From Martelella mediterranea (GTDB taxonomy: Bacteria; Pseudomonadota; Alphaproteobacteria; Rhizobiales; Rhizobiaceae), in NCBI GenBank assembly GCA_003001975.1, contig PVUG01000012.1, forward strand, positions 62,001-126,000: a DNA stretch of 64,000 nt, in the 5' to 3' direction. Shown here in pieces: positions 45,290-54,596 of the stretch. Within the stretch, counting starts at the first letter, position 1. Each line of letters starts with the position of its first letter. The notes under the pieces were generated by a model. The model worked only from the letters and a program-made list of their open reading frames with translations. It searched no databases and was not told the origin of the DNA. The translations under genes and the position numbers were made by a program.

Positions 45290-47230
45290 ATGGCGGATTT
45301 CACAGCAGTCATTCGGCGTGCCGTCGAGGGCCTTCCGGAACAGTCTCCGGAATTGCGCGCGCGCGTTTACGAGAAGGCGCGATCCGCCGTCGTCCGGCAG
45401 ATGGAGAACATGTCTCCGGCCCCGCCCGAGGCGTTGATCAAGCGGCAGATCGACAAGATCGACGCCGCGATTGCCGAAGTCGAGGTCGAATTTGCCGAGG
45501 CGCTGCCGCCCGAGGATGCCGATCTGCCGGAAGAACCTGTTGCCGCGCAACAGGAGCGGGACGATATTCCGGCCGATACGGGCGATGACGAGCCGGCCCG
45601 CGCGCCGGAAGACGCACGACAGGAATGGCCCGCCGATGAGGCGGAAGCGCAGCAGGATGACGAACCGGCAGAGGTTCCCACTGGTGAGCCGGAACGGGTC
45701 GTTTCCGATGCGTCCTACCCCGAATATGACGATCACCATGTGAGTGAGGAACCGGCGGAGCCGGCCGCTCGAATGGCCGAAGTGCCGGCGTTTGCAGACA
45801 GGCCTGCTGTCGACGAAAGTGCGGAAACGGAGACCGCGCCTTTCGATGAAGAAGCGCCCTCTGCGTCGCGCAATCTGCTTGAAGGCGCAACCTTCGAGAC
45901 GGTCAGCACGCCGGACCGGGTCTATCACGATGATGGCGCCGAAGACCGCGACAATGCCTATACCTATGATGTGACCGACGAACCGGTCGAAACCGATGCG
46001 GGCACCGTGATCGTCGAACCCGACGAGGAAGAGGCGCTGCGTCGGGACTGGGATGAGGAAGAAGAACAGCAATCCGCGCCGCATGACTGGAATTTCGAGG
46101 CGACAACCGCAAAGGCCGGTCCGTTCGAGCCGGCTCCGCCGCCGCCCCGCCGGTCCGTGCCGGAAAAGGACTGGGCGCATGTCGACAGTCTTTTAGGGCT
46201 GGAACCGGAAGACCCCGGTTCGGGCTTCGATGATTATGACGAGATGACCGGCGCTCCGGCGCAGGCTGGAGATGATGACGCCGAGGCCGGACGCAAGCGG
46301 CGTATTTTCATGATCGCCGGCGCCGTTGTCGTCGCGCTGGTTCTCGTTGTCGGCGGCTATTTCGCCTGGGACAACCGCGATCGTATCGTGGCGGCGATTT
46401 CGCCTGCCGATCAGCAGCAGAGCGCGGGAAGCGAGCCGTCTTCGGCATCGGGAGAACCCGCATCCGAGACGGACGAGACGCAAACGGCCGAAAACACCAA
46501 GCCCTATACCCAGAGACTGCTGCCCGACGGAACCGAGGTCGATGAAGGCCTGCCGGCTGCCGGTGCCGTGTCCGGGCCGGCGCGCTCGGTTGCCAACCAG
46601 ACATCGCCCTCAACGCCGTCGGAGACAGCCTCCGCCACAGAGACGGCCGATCCCGCGCCGCCGGTCGGGTCCGGGCAGAAGATGTATCTTTATGAAGAGC
46701 AGCTTGGCCAGTCGGTGCCCTCGGCCTTCCAGGGCACGGTTGAATGGGAGCTGAAGCAGGAAAACACCGGAACAGCGGTCTCCGAACCGGTCGTCGAGGG
46801 CGTTTTGAATGTGCCTGATGCCGGTCTTTCCGGTGTCCTGACCTTCCGGCGCAATGACGACCCGTCGCTGCCGGCAAGCCATCTCATCGACATTTCCTTC
46901 ACGCTCAGCGATGATTTTGACGGTGGCGGGATCGAAAATGTCCAGCGCATTTCGATGAAGGGCACCGAGGCGGCACGCGGCGATCCGTTGATCGCGGTTT
47001 CCGCCAAGATCACGGACGATCTCTACATGCTCGCGCTCAACGATTTCGATCAGGCACGGGCGCAGAACCTCTCGCTTCTGGGGGAACGCAACTGGATCGA
47101 CATTCCGGTGACCTACCGCAATGGCCGCCGTGCGCTGCTGACGCTCGAAAAGGGCACGACCGGCATGGCGATCTTCAACCGCGCCATTCAGGAATGGCAG
47201 GCGCTCGGCGATATCAACAGCGGCAACTGA
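45290..47230 (+). CDS. Acidic single-pass membrane protein, uncharacterised
   Basis: The 646-residue protein opens with a charged helical region (about 1-80). A long low-complexity acidic segment follows (about 80-335), rich in E, D, P and A. A single membrane segment comes next (about 340-362: I-F-M-I-A-G-A-V-V-V-A-L-V-L-V-V-G-G), then a P/S/E-rich linker and a C-terminal globular domain (about 450-646) with Q-K-M-Y-L-Y-E-E and F-I-D-I-S-F-T-L-S-like strands. By the positive-inside rule the acidic half is cytoplasmic and the C-terminal domain periplasmic. It follows purA by 52 bases. I do not recognise a function. Confidence 0.85.
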   Translation: MADFTAVIRRAVEGLPEQSPELRARVYEKARSAVVRQMENMSPAPPEALIKRQIDKIDAAIAEVEVEFAEALPPEDADLPEEPVAAQQERDDIPADTGDDEPARAPEDARQEWPADEAEAQQDDEPAEVPTGEPERVVSDASYPEYDDHHVSEEPAEPAARMAEVPAFADRPAVDESAETETAPFDEEAPSASRNLLEGATFETVSTPDRVYHDDGAEDRDNAYTYDVTDEPVETDAGTVIVEPDEEEALRRDWDEEEEQQSAPHDWNFEATTAKAGPFEPAPPPPRRSVPEKDWAHVDSLLGLEPEDPGSGFDDYDEMTGAPAQAGDDDAEAGRKRRIFMIAGAVVVALVLVVGGYFAWDNRDRIVAAISPADQQQSAGSEPSSASGEPASETDETQTAENTKPYTQRLLPDGTEVDEGLPAAGAVSGPARSVANQTSPSTPSETASATETADPAPPVGSGQKMYLYEEQLGQSVPSAFQGTVEWELKQENTGTAVSEPVVEGVLNVPDAGLSGVLTFRRNDDPSLPASHLIDISFTLSDDFDGGGIENVQRISMKGTEAARGDPLIAVSAKITDDLYMLALNDFDQARAQNLSLLGERNWIDIPVTYRNGRRALLTLEKGTTGMAIFNRAIQEWQALGDINSGN

Positions 47231-47286
47231 CGCGGTTTTTCGAGAACGCGCAAGGCTGCTTGCGGGCGTGAAATGGGGCCGGACAG

Positions 47287-47880
47287 ATGGGTATCACTCT
47301 TGGTCAGGCAATTTCCCGCCGGCGCTCGGTCCGCACTTTTGCGGACCGTCCGATACCGCTCGCTTCCGTGGAAAAACTCCTGTGGGCGGCCCAGGGCAGG
47401 TCTGGCGAAGATGGCAAAAGGACCGCTCCATCCGCGCACGCGCTTTATCCGATTCGCCTGTTTGTCCTGGCGGGCAGGGTCGCCGGTCTTGAGAGCGGGT
47501 TATACGCCGCTGAACCGGCCGGGTCTGACCTGAAAGCCGTCAATCAGGCCGATCTGCGACCGGCCCTGTGCAAGGCGGCGATTGGCAATCCTGAATGGGT
47601 TGCGAATGCGGCGTGCATTATTGCTATCTGTGGCGACATGCTGGCCGCGGCGCAGGCGTTTGTCGAGCAGCAGCCCTATGGCGCGCGCGGTGAGCGATAT
47701 GTCTATCTGGAAGCGGGCGCGGTTGCGCAGAATATCCAGCTTCAGGCGGCGGAAGAAGGGTTGGGAAGCGTTCTGGTCGGCGGCTTTGATGATGAAGCCA
47801 CGGCAGGTGTTCTTGAGCTGCCGGCGCCACTGGCGCCTCTTGCGCTGATGTGTATCGGCTTTCCGGCTCTCGAGAACTGA
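47287..47880 (+). CDS. Nitroreductase-family (SagB/ThcOx-like) protein
   Basis: The 197-residue protein begins G-Q-A-I-S-R-R-R-S-V-R-T-F and has A-A-Q-G-R after the first helices. Later come Y-L-E-A-G-A-V-A-Q-N-I-Q-L-Q-A and G-S-V-L-V-G-G-F-D-D, which is the SagB-type nitroreductase pattern for FMN-dependent oxidation. The substrate is unknown. GGGCC-rich sequence before the ATG contains only a weak ribosome site. Confidence 0.85.
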   Translation: MGITLGQAISRRRSVRTFADRPIPLASVEKLLWAAQGRSGEDGKRTAPSAHALYPIRLFVLAGRVAGLESGLYAAEPAGSDLKAVNQADLRPALCKAAIGNPEWVANAACIIAICGDMLAAAQAFVEQQPYGARGERYVYLEAGAVAQNIQLQAAEEGLGSVLVGGFDDEATAGVLELPAPLAPLALMCIGFPALEN

Positions 47881-47920
47881 TAACGGCCGGGTGGCCCGAT
47901 CATCGCCGTCTCGCAATAAA

Positions 47921-47954
47921 AAACGCCCCCGCGAAGTCATCCGTGGGGGCGTTT
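47921..47954 (-). terminator. Terminator of rpoH
   Basis: AAACGCCCCC and GGGGGCGTTT form a 10-bp stem with a 14-base loop. On the minus strand the stem is followed by TTT and ATT. It lies between the convergent nitroreductase and rpoH genes and may serve both. Confidence 0.85.
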
Positions 47955-48013
47955 CAATATGTTCAGGCTTCTTGTTCCCGACTGGCGAAAACGCTCAGGC
48001 CGAGGCGATCCTG

Positions 48014-48931
48014 TTATTCCGAAGCGTCGTCGCCGTCGCGCACGGCGCGGACCGCGCGGGCATTGGCGGCAACCTGTTTTTGCACGGCGTCCTGCACCTT
48101 CTCGAAGGCGCGGACCTCGATCTGACGAACGCGCTCGCGCGAAATGTCGAACTCGCCGGACAGCGATTCCAGTGTTTCCGGGTCTTCGGAAAGCCGGCGT
48201 GCCACGAAAATCCGCTTTTCGCGGTCATTCAGCACGTTCATCGCCGATGACAGCATGTCGCGGCGGTTTTCCAGCTCATCCTGATTCATCAGGATGTCTT
48301 CCTGGCTGTCATTCTCGTCGACCAGCCAGTCCTGCCACTGCCCGCTTTCGCCCTCGGTCGCGCGGATCGGCGCGTTGAGCGAGGCATCGCCGGACAGGCG
48401 GCGGTTCATCGAAACGACCTCTTCTTCGCTGACTTTCAGCTTGGTGGCGATTTCGCTGACCTGTTCGGGATTGAGATCGCCGTCCTCGATTGCCTGGATC
48501 TTGCCCTTCAGCCGGCGCAGGTTGAAGAACAGGCGCTTCTGATTGGCGGTTGTGCCCATTTTGACGAGCGACCACGAACGCAGGATATATTCCTGGATCG
48601 AGGCCTTGATCCACCACATGGCGTAGGTCGCAAGCCGGAACCCGCGTTCGGGATCGAATTTCTTCACCGCCTGCATCAGTCCGACATTGCCTTCCGAGAC
48701 AACTTCGCCGATCGGCAGACCGTAACCGCGATAGCCCATCGCGATCTTGGCGACGAGGCGCAGATGGCTCGTCACCAGCTGGTGCGCGGCATTGCGGTCG
48801 TCATGCTCCTGATAGCGTTTGGCGAGCATGTATTCCTGCTGCGGCTCCAGCATCGGAAACTTGCGGATTTCCTCGAGATAGCGGTTGAGACCGTTTTCTC
48901 CGGCGCGAATGCTGGGTAATGTATTGGCCAC
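48014..48931 (-). CDS. rpoH: RNA polymerase sigma-32 factor (heat shock)
   Basis: Sigma-32 directs transcription of heat shock genes. Region 2 is clear: V-T-S-H-L-R-L-V-A-K-I-A-M-G-Y-R-G-Y-G-L-P followed by D-P-E-R-G-F-R-L-A-T-Y-A-M-W-W-I-K-A. The RpoH box Q-K-R-L-F-F-N-L-R follows. Region 4 has S-R-E-R-V-R-Q-I-E. The frame is open to 48982 but without a ribosome site. GTG at 48929-48931 is preceded by AAGGGGG at about 8 bases, and the family N-terminus (A-N-T-L-P-S-I) starts there, giving 305 residues. Confidence 0.93.
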   Translation of the reverse strand: MANTLPSIRAGENGLNRYLEEIRKFPMLEPQQEYMLAKRYQEHDDRNAAHQLVTSHLRLVAKIAMGYRGYGLPIGEVVSEGNVGLMQAVKKFDPERGFRLATYAMWWIKASIQEYILRSWSLVKMGTTANQKRLFFNLRRLKGKIQAIEDGDLNPEQVSEIATKLKVSEEEVVSMNRRLSGDASLNAPIRATEGESGQWQDWLVDENDSQEDILMNQDELENRRDMLSSAMNVLNDREKRIFVARRLSEDPETLESLSGEFDISRERVRQIEVRAFEKVQDAVQKQVAANARAVRAVRDGDDASE

Positions 48932-49107
48932 TGCTTTCACCCCCTTGGTGTGTCTGAACCTTCCATGAAACAAGCATAGCATAGCCAGCGAGGTCTTGAC
49001 CCCGCAAACCAGTCACTGATGTCATGAAGGGAAAACCGGATTTAAGTATGGCAATCCCGTGTTTCAAGGTTCTCGAACGGTGAACACTCCATTCACTGGA
49101 ATGTTTT

Positions 49108-50139
49108 TTACGCTGATGGCCCGAATGCCGCGCACAATGCGGTCATATCGTCGGGAAGGGCGGCCTCGAAGTGCATCTGCGCGCCCGTTGCGGGATGTTC
49201 GATGACCAGAAGGGCGGCATGAAGCGCCTGACGCGGAAAGGCGCGCACAATGCTGCGTGCCGGTTCTTCTAGCAGGTTGGCCTTGGTCTTGAAGCCGGAA
49301 CCATACAGGCTGTCGCCGATCAGCGGATGGCCGGCATGGGCCATATGGACGCGGATCTGGTGGGTGCGTCCGGTCTCAAGACGGCATTCGACGAGGCTTG
49401 CAAGCGCCGTTCCGTCCGGCCGCTCGCCGAAGCGTTGCTCGACATTGTAATGGGTGATCGCGAAATCGGCATCGGCGCTGTCGGCGGATTTGACCGCGCG
49501 GCGGATGCGGTCGGAGGCGCGTCCCAGCGGCGCGTCGATCGTGCCGTGCAGGTTGCGCGGCCGTCCCCAGACCAGCGCCTTGTAGGCGCGCTGCAGCGGC
49601 CCGGTGCGGCCGTGGTCGGCAAATTGTGCTGCCAGCGCCTGATGGGCGGCATCGTTCTTGGCCACGATCATGACGCCGGTGGTATCCTTGTCGAGGCGAT
49701 GGACAATGCCCGGCCGCCGGACCCCGCCTATGCCTGAAAGCGTGTCGCCGCAATGATAGATCAGCGCATTGACCAGTGTTCCGGTCCAGTTGCCCGCGCC
49801 GGGATGGACCACAAGGCCGGCCTGCTTGTTGATGACGATGATATCGTCGTCCTCATGCAGGATGTCGAGCGGAATATCCTCGCCTTGCGGCTCGGCCTCG
49901 ACGGCTTCCGGGATGATCACCGTGATTTCCGCACCGGGCTTCACCTTGCGGCTTGCCTCGAGAACCGGCGACCCGTCGACCGTGACAGCCCCCTTGCCGA
50001 TCAGTGCCTTGATGCGGGTGCGCGATACACCGTCGCCCATCTGTCGTGCGACAAAAGCGTCGAGGCGCTCTTTCGTTCCTTCGGGAACGAGAAAGACTTT
50101 TCTATTGGCCTCTGTTTGTTTAAAGGGATCGTCTGTCAT
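49108..50139 (-). CDS. rluD: 23S rRNA pseudouridine synthase RluD
   Basis: RluD modifies uridines in helix 69 of 23S rRNA. An N-terminal S4 domain (V-S-R-T-R-I-K-A-L-I) precedes the catalytic domain. The catalytic aspartate is in H-R-L-D-K-D-T-T-G, and the C-terminal R-T-H-Q-I-R-V-H-M-A-H is present. The frame is open to 50211, but the ATG at 50137-50139 (343 residues) gives a normal N-terminus and leaves room for the divergent gene. The ribosome site is weak. Confidence 0.92.
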   Translation of the reverse strand: MTDDPFKQTEANRKVFLVPEGTKERLDAFVARQMGDGVSRTRIKALIGKGAVTVDGSPVLEASRKVKPGAEITVIIPEAVEAEPQGEDIPLDILHEDDDIIVINKQAGLVVHPGAGNWTGTLVNALIYHCGDTLSGIGGVRRPGIVHRLDKDTTGVMIVAKNDAAHQALAAQFADHGRTGPLQRAYKALVWGRPRNLHGTIDAPLGRASDRIRRAVKSADSADADFAITHYNVEQRFGERPDGTALASLVECRLETGRTHQIRVHMAHAGHPLIGDSLYGSGFKTKANLLEEPARSIVRAFPRQALHAALLVIEHPATGAQMHFEAALPDDMTALCAAFGPSA

Positions 50140-50210
50140 CTGAGTGTTTGCGTGAGGGCTGGTGCGAGACTGGCGCTTGTATGCCAAACAAGGCTGCGGA
50201 GCAATGGACA

Positions 50211-50603
50211 ATGTCGCAACATCTTAACGAAGACCAGGAAGAAGAACAGCCGCTTGACCCGGCCGTCGAGCTGGTGCGGCGGCGGATGCTGCGATTGCAG
50301 ATCGTTTCGGCGCTGATCATGATCGTCTCGCTGATGGCGGTTTTCGGCGCGATCCTCTACAAGGTCTTCAACAAGCCGGCCGACGAACAGACGGCGGCAA
50401 CCTCCTCCGGGGCGATCGTGCCGGCCGATGCGCCGCGTGCGCTGACGGCCACGCTGCCGCGCGGGTTCCAGATCGCCGATATCAGCTATGGCAACGGCCA
50501 GGCGCTGATCTACGGCCAGAAGGAAAACGGCGAGCAGACCTTGTACCTGTTCGACCTTCACACCGGCCGGATGGCCGCCGATGTTGAAATCCGATTTGAC
50601 TGA
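50211..50603 (+). CDS. Small single-pass membrane protein, uncharacterised
   Basis: The 130-residue protein has an acidic start (Q-H-L-N-E-D-Q-E-E-E-Q), one membrane segment (about 30-50: L-Q-I-V-S-A-L-I-M-I-V-S-L-M-A-V-F-G-A) and a C-terminal domain of about 70 residues. That domain has short beta strands, including F-Q-I-A-D-I-S-Y-G-N-G-Q. Comparable proteins of unknown function occur across alphaproteobacteria. The ATG at 50211 has GGAG upstream; an ATG at 50181 is also possible. The stop overlaps the start of the methyltransferase gene, so the two are translated together. Confidence 0.78.
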   Translation: MSQHLNEDQEEEQPLDPAVELVRRRMLRLQIVSALIMIVSLMAVFGAILYKVFNKPADEQTAATSSGAIVPADAPRALTATLPRGFQIADISYGNGQALIYGQKENGEQTLYLFDLHTGRMAADVEIRFD

Positions 50604-51430
50604 TGGCGGCTGAACCAGTTGCGATCCTTGACCCCGAGGACGAACGGATAGCGCCTTTTCGCGCCATCCGGGAAAAGGATCTGGTCGGGCGTCGCGGCCT
50701 GTTCATTGCCGAGGGCACCGTGGTCTTGCGTGTGCTGTCCGAGGCGCACGGCAAGGGGCGTTTTGTCGCTGATCGCATTCTGGTTCTGGAAAACCGGCTC
50801 GCCGGTGTTGCCGATGTGCTTGCGGGTTTTCCTGACGACATTCCCGTTTATGTCTGCGGCTCTGCGGTGATGAACGCGATTGCCGGTTTCGACATGCATC
50901 GTGGCGTGCTGGCGCTCGGGCGGGTGTCGGAAAGCCCGTCGCCCGCCGGGATGATTGCCACGCTGCCGGACAATGCGCTGGTTGCGGTCGCGGTCGGCCT
51001 TTCCAATCACGACAATGCCGGCGGGATTTTCCGCAACGCCACGGCCTTCGGCGCCGATGCCGTGCTGCTCGACGAGACCTCCTGCGATCCGCTCTACAGG
51101 AAAGCGCTGCGGGTCTCGGTCGGGTCGGTTCTGAAAATGCCGTGGAGCCGTTGCGGGTCTGGCGCAGAAATCCTGACGGCGCTTGATACCGCCGGTTTTC
51201 AGGTCGTCACCCTTTCTCCGGCGGGTGAAGATGCGCTTCATACCCTGCGGCCCGGTCGGCGCACGGCGCTGGTGCTTGGAACCGAAGGGGAGGGGTTGCC
51301 GCCGGATATCCTGAAGGCTTTCCGGCCGGTGCGCATTCCGCAGTCGCCGGGGCTCGACAGCCTGAATGTCGCCACAGCCGCCGGGATCGCGCTTTATCAG
51401 CTTGCGCTTTCGACCGGCCGCATCGGCTGA
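50603..51430 (+). CDS. SpoU/TrmH-family RNA methyltransferase
   Basis: The 275-residue protein has the SPOUT motifs: motif 1 N-H-D-N-A-G-G-I-F-R-N-A, motif 2 L-V-L-G-T-E-G-E-G-L and motif 3 S-L-N-V-A-T-A-A-G-I-A-L. It should methylate the 2'-hydroxyl of a nucleotide in rRNA or tRNA. The N-terminal domain is the usual substrate-binding module. The exact target is unknown. Confidence 0.9.
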   Translation: MAAEPVAILDPEDERIAPFRAIREKDLVGRRGLFIAEGTVVLRVLSEAHGKGRFVADRILVLENRLAGVADVLAGFPDDIPVYVCGSAVMNAIAGFDMHRGVLALGRVSESPSPAGMIATLPDNALVAVAVGLSNHDNAGGIFRNATAFGADAVLLDETSCDPLYRKALRVSVGSVLKMPWSRCGSGAEILTALDTAGFQVVTLSPAGEDALHTLRPGRRTALVLGTEGEGLPPDILKAFRPVRIPQSPGLDSLNVATAAGIALYQLALSTGRIG

Positions 51431-51437
51431 CCGGTCG

Positions 51438-51719
51438 TCAGTTCCCGTTGTCTTTCGCGATCCGTTTCAATGCACGAGCGGCCAGGCTGAGGCGGGCGGG
51501 GTTGGTCCTGCCTTCGTCGGCGCGCGAAAGCGCTTCGACAAGCGCCTGTTTGGCGCCGGTTTCGTGGCTATAGGCAATCATCATTGCAGCAAGTTCGGCA
51601 AAGGCGTCCCTGAGCGCGTCGTCTTCCTGCGCGGAACCGGCGGCTTCGTCCACGCGCGCGCAAAGTGCGGCGTAACGAGCCTCGATTTCGCGTTTTTCTG
51701 CTTCAGGGTCGCCTGCCAA
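51438..51719 (-). CDS. Small helical protein, uncharacterised
   Basis: The 93-residue protein is mostly charged helices (E-K-R-E-I-E-A-R-Y-A-A-L, A-A-M-M-I-A-Y-S-H-E-T-G-A-K-Q-A-L). It has no signal peptide or cysteine. It is co-directional with eipA, whose stop is 14 bases upstream of its start, and convergent with the methyltransferase gene. The start is supported only by length. I recognise no family. Confidence 0.65.
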   Translation of the reverse strand: MAGDPEAEKREIEARYAALCARVDEAAGSAQEDDALRDAFAELAAMMIAYSHETGAKQALVEALSRADEGRTNPARLSLAARALKRIAKDNGN

Positions 51720-51733
51720 GCCGCATTCTCCGG

Positions 51734-52354
51734 TCAGAAGGGGTTCCAGGTCGGTCTCTGGGTCAGTTTCAGATATCCGGCATTGACGCCAAGTCGCGCG
51801 CCGATGCCGGAGCGGACGGGGACCAGAACGATATTGCGGTTGGTATAGACCTGCATCGAGAACCCGGCAACGACGTAGGCCGAACCGGAAACGCCCCCGA
51901 AGCGGCGGAACAGTTCGGGCACTGCCGGCAGGTTATAGACCAGCATCATCACCCGCGAACCGTCGCCGCCGTAATCGATGCCGATCGAGGGGCCTTGCCA
52001 GAAGACCTTGTGCATGCCGGCATTCTTGGTGTTGAGCTGGCCCTCGCCATAGGTGAGGCCCGCGATGAATGCGCCGGAGCCTTCCGAGCCGAGAATATAG
52101 CCGTTGGGCAGGCCGTGTTTGGCGAAGGCATTCTGCAGTGCCGTGGCCAGGCCGGAGCTTGCCGAGCCGAAAAAGGTGTTGCCCGCGTCAATAACCTCCT
52201 GTGCGGAGAAATTGCCGTTTTGTTGCGGCTGGACTGCTGCGGGCGGCGGTTGCTGTGCGGTCTGCGCGGCTGCCTGCAGGGTGCAGAGCGCCGTCAGCAG
52301 GAGCAGAGCGAAAATGAGGGCCGATGCGGACCTTGAGACTGTTCTGGCGAGCAT
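51734..52354 (-). CDS. eipA: DUF1134 protein EipA (cell envelope integrity)
   Basis: A signal peptide (L-I-F-A-L-L-L-L-T-A-L-C-T-L-Q-A-A-A-Q) precedes a DUF1134 domain with G-N-T-F-F-G-S-A-S-S-G-L-A, G-Y-I-L-G-S-E-G-S-G-A-F and G-I-D-Y-G-G-D-G-S-R-V. The C-terminal A-R-L-G-V-N-A-G-Y-L-K is typical. In Brucella the homologue EipA is a periplasmic envelope-integrity protein. The 206-residue length fits. It is divergent from chpT. Confidence 0.9.
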   Translation of the reverse strand: MLARTVSRSASALIFALLLLTALCTLQAAAQTAQQPPPAAVQPQQNGNFSAQEVIDAGNTFFGSASSGLATALQNAFAKHGLPNGYILGSEGSGAFIAGLTYGEGQLNTKNAGMHKVFWQGPSIGIDYGGDGSRVMMLVYNLPAVPELFRRFGGVSGSAYVVAGFSMQVYTNRNIVLVPVRSGIGARLGVNAGYLKLTQRPTWNPF

Positions 52355-52554
52355 GGCGGTTCCATTCCTGTTGCTTTATGGCATTACCGGGGCGCTACGC
52401 CATTGCCTTTTTCTGTGAATGTGGCAAGCGTGGAACCCGCCGCTATTGTGAGGGAGACCTCTTAACAATGGATTTACCAAATGCGGCGATTTTCCGGAAA
52501 GGCGGGAAATGCTATGGCGTGGTGGCCGGCCAAACCGGAAGGAAGTTTGCAGCG

Positions 52555-53196
52555 ATGAAAAATCCGAATCTGACACTGAGCGGAGCCGATCTGGCCGCGC
52601 TTCTGGCCAGCCGCATATGCCACGACGTGGTCAATCCTATCGGTGCTGCCGGAAACGGACTGGAGCTGCTCGATGAAGGCGGCATGGACGAGGAAGCGCT
52701 GAACCTGATCCGTCAGAGCACGCTCAGCGCCACGGTTCATCTGAAATTCGCCCGGATCGCGTTCGGTGCCTCGGGCACCCTGGAAGCCCCGCTTGATACC
52801 GGCGAGGCCGAAACGGCCGCGCGCGAGCTGATCGGACTGGGTAAACGCGTGACGCTGAACTGGACCGGGCCGCGCCTCAATGCGCCCAAGGACCGGGTGA
52901 AGCTGCTCTTGAACCTGTTTCTTGTCGCCCAGTCCACCATTCCGCGTGGCGGCACGATCGATGTCGGGCTTGATTCTGCCGGTGACATTTTCGCCTTTAT
53001 TATCCGCGCCCGCGGGTCGTATGTGCAGATGCCGGCCGATTTTGCCCGGATCTATGGCGGGGTCATGGAAGACCCGATCACCTCTCACAACGTCCAGCCC
53101 TATTACACTGCGCTTCTGGCCGAAGAATCCGGCATGTCCGTCGAATTTGTCGTCAATGATGGCGAAGTGGTGTTCGAGGCCAAACCGGCGGTCTGA
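52555..53196 (+). CDS. chpT: Histidine phosphotransferase ChpT
   Basis: ChpT passes phosphate from CckA to CtrA. The helix bearing the phosphohistidine is visible: L-A-S-R-I-C-H-D-V-V-N-P (His23). The rest, with R-V-T-L-N-W-T-G-P-R and L-L-L-N-L-F-L-V-A-Q-S, is a degenerate HATPase-like domain without ATP-binding motifs. The frame is open to 52324, but the ATG at 52555 follows GGAAGGAA and starts the conserved protein (213 residues). It lies about 3 kb from ctrA, its target. Confidence 0.9.
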   Translation: MKNPNLTLSGADLAALLASRICHDVVNPIGAAGNGLELLDEGGMDEEALNLIRQSTLSATVHLKFARIAFGASGTLEAPLDTGEAETAARELIGLGKRVTLNWTGPRLNAPKDRVKLLLNLFLVAQSTIPRGGTIDVGLDSAGDIFAFIIRARGSYVQMPADFARIYGGVMEDPITSHNVQPYYTALLAEESGMSVEFVVNDGEVVFEAKPAV

Positions 53197-53381
53197 TCAG
53201 CGTGCGGCGTGGCGTGATTTTGCGTTGCGGCAAGGCGCGATCCAATTTTTGTCACGCTTTGTGCTCATATTGGGTTTTCTTTGCCGTGTCGCATTGGTGG
53301 TTGATGAAACAATTTTGCCGGTGCGACGTTTAGAAAATACGTGACCACAACTGTCCCGTCAGTTTCTGAGGGAGCCCCGCC

Positions 53382-54596
53382 TTGCGTTTTAATGAAGTTT
53401 CGCTGCGATTGTCAGCGGGCGCGCTGGTTCTGGCGCTGCCGGCAACGGCCTTTGCCGATCCGCCGAAGACCTACCAGATTGCCGTTGCCGACCCGACGCG
53501 GGAGGTGCGGCGCGTGCCTGTCGAAATGCGCCCCTTCCCCGAAGAAATCGTTCGCAGTTGCAAAATCGGCTACGGACGGCCCCAGGCCGTGGTGGCGCCG
53601 GTCTCCGGACGGCTGACGCTCAATGTTGCAAACGGCCGGGCGGTGACCCCGGGCGATGTCATTGCGCGCTACGATACCGAAGCGCTTGAGCGTCGGGCGG
53701 AGGAGGTCCGGCTGGACATCGACTATATGCAGGCACGGCTTGATTACCGGACGGGCCCGTATCAGGAAAATACCCGCGCCATCCAGAACCTCAACGAGGC
53801 GGAAAAAGAGGCGACCCGTGATTATCTGGCTGCGCAGTTCGCCGAGATGAAGCGGCTTTACGGTCAGGGCCGTCTGGCGCTTGGCCGCTTTCAGGAAGCC
53901 CAGCGCAACCTTGATGCGGCGGATGCGGCGCTGGAGCGCGAACGGCGGCAGAACGTGATGGCGCGTCAGGAGTCCGGGCTTGAGGTGATCCGGATGACCC
54001 ATGATATCCGCAAACGCGAAAACGCGCTTGCAGAGGCCAATGACAAGCTCGACAACGCGATTGTCAGGGCAAGCGCATCCGGCCGTCTTGTGGATGTCGA
54101 GACCAGCACGGCTGCCGACGGCAAGTTGACGGTCGATGAAGGCGACCGGCTGGCCCTGCTTGTCGATCCCGGGCAGCTTGGCGCGCGGCTCACATTCGAT
54201 GATGCCGAGATGCGTCTCGTGCGCAATGCCGCAGTCACCGTGGCGCCCGAAAGCGACGGAAAACCGAGGCCCGCGGAAATCTCTGCCTTTCGACCGCTCG
54301 AAAAACCGGTGGAACGCCGCCGCGGGGAGCTGACCACCGAAGTCGAGGTTGCCTTCCGCGATCCTGCCGGGGCCGATCTTCTCAACCAGACGGCGACCTG
54401 CCGCTTCACCAAGCCGAGTGTGCGGCCGGAGCCTGCTGTGCCGGTGTCGGCGGTGGTGATCAGGGATGACCAGACCTTCGTGCGCAAGGATGACGGCGAC
54501 GAACCCGAACTGATCAAGGTGGAGCTCGGCAATATGTCCAATGACTATGTCCGGGTGATTTCGGGTCTCAATCCGGGTGATTTTGTCCTTGACTAG
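53382..54596 (+). CDS. Periplasmic adaptor-like protein with lipoyl/coiled-coil module
   Basis: A cleavable signal peptide (L-S-A-G-A-L-V-L-A-L-P-A-T-A-F-A-D) starts the protein. V-V-A-P-V-S-G-R-L-T-L-N-V-A-N-G-R-A-V-T begins a lipoyl half, a long coiled coil (about 105-225) follows, and V-R-A-S-A-S-G-R-L-V-D-V closes the lipoyl motif. The C-terminal G-L-N-P-G-D-F-V-L-D ends a beta domain. This is the membrane-fusion (HlyD/RND adaptor) layout, but with a cleavable signal rather than a membrane anchor. It starts at TTG (53382) with GAGGGAG upstream. Its last 20 bases overlap the lipoprotein gene. No inner-membrane pump is adjacent. Confidence 0.82.
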   Translation: MRFNEVSLRLSAGALVLALPATAFADPPKTYQIAVADPTREVRRVPVEMRPFPEEIVRSCKIGYGRPQAVVAPVSGRLTLNVANGRAVTPGDVIARYDTEALERRAEEVRLDIDYMQARLDYRTGPYQENTRAIQNLNEAEKEATRDYLAAQFAEMKRLYGQGRLALGRFQEAQRNLDAADAALERERRQNVMARQESGLEVIRMTHDIRKRENALAEANDKLDNAIVRASASGRLVDVETSTAADGKLTVDEGDRLALLVDPGQLGARLTFDDAEMRLVRNAAVTVAPESDGKPRPAEISAFRPLEKPVERRRGELTTEVEVAFRDPAGADLLNQTATCRFTKPSVRPEPAVPVSAVVIRDDQTFVRKDDGDEPELIKVELGNMSNDYVRVISGLNPGDFVLD

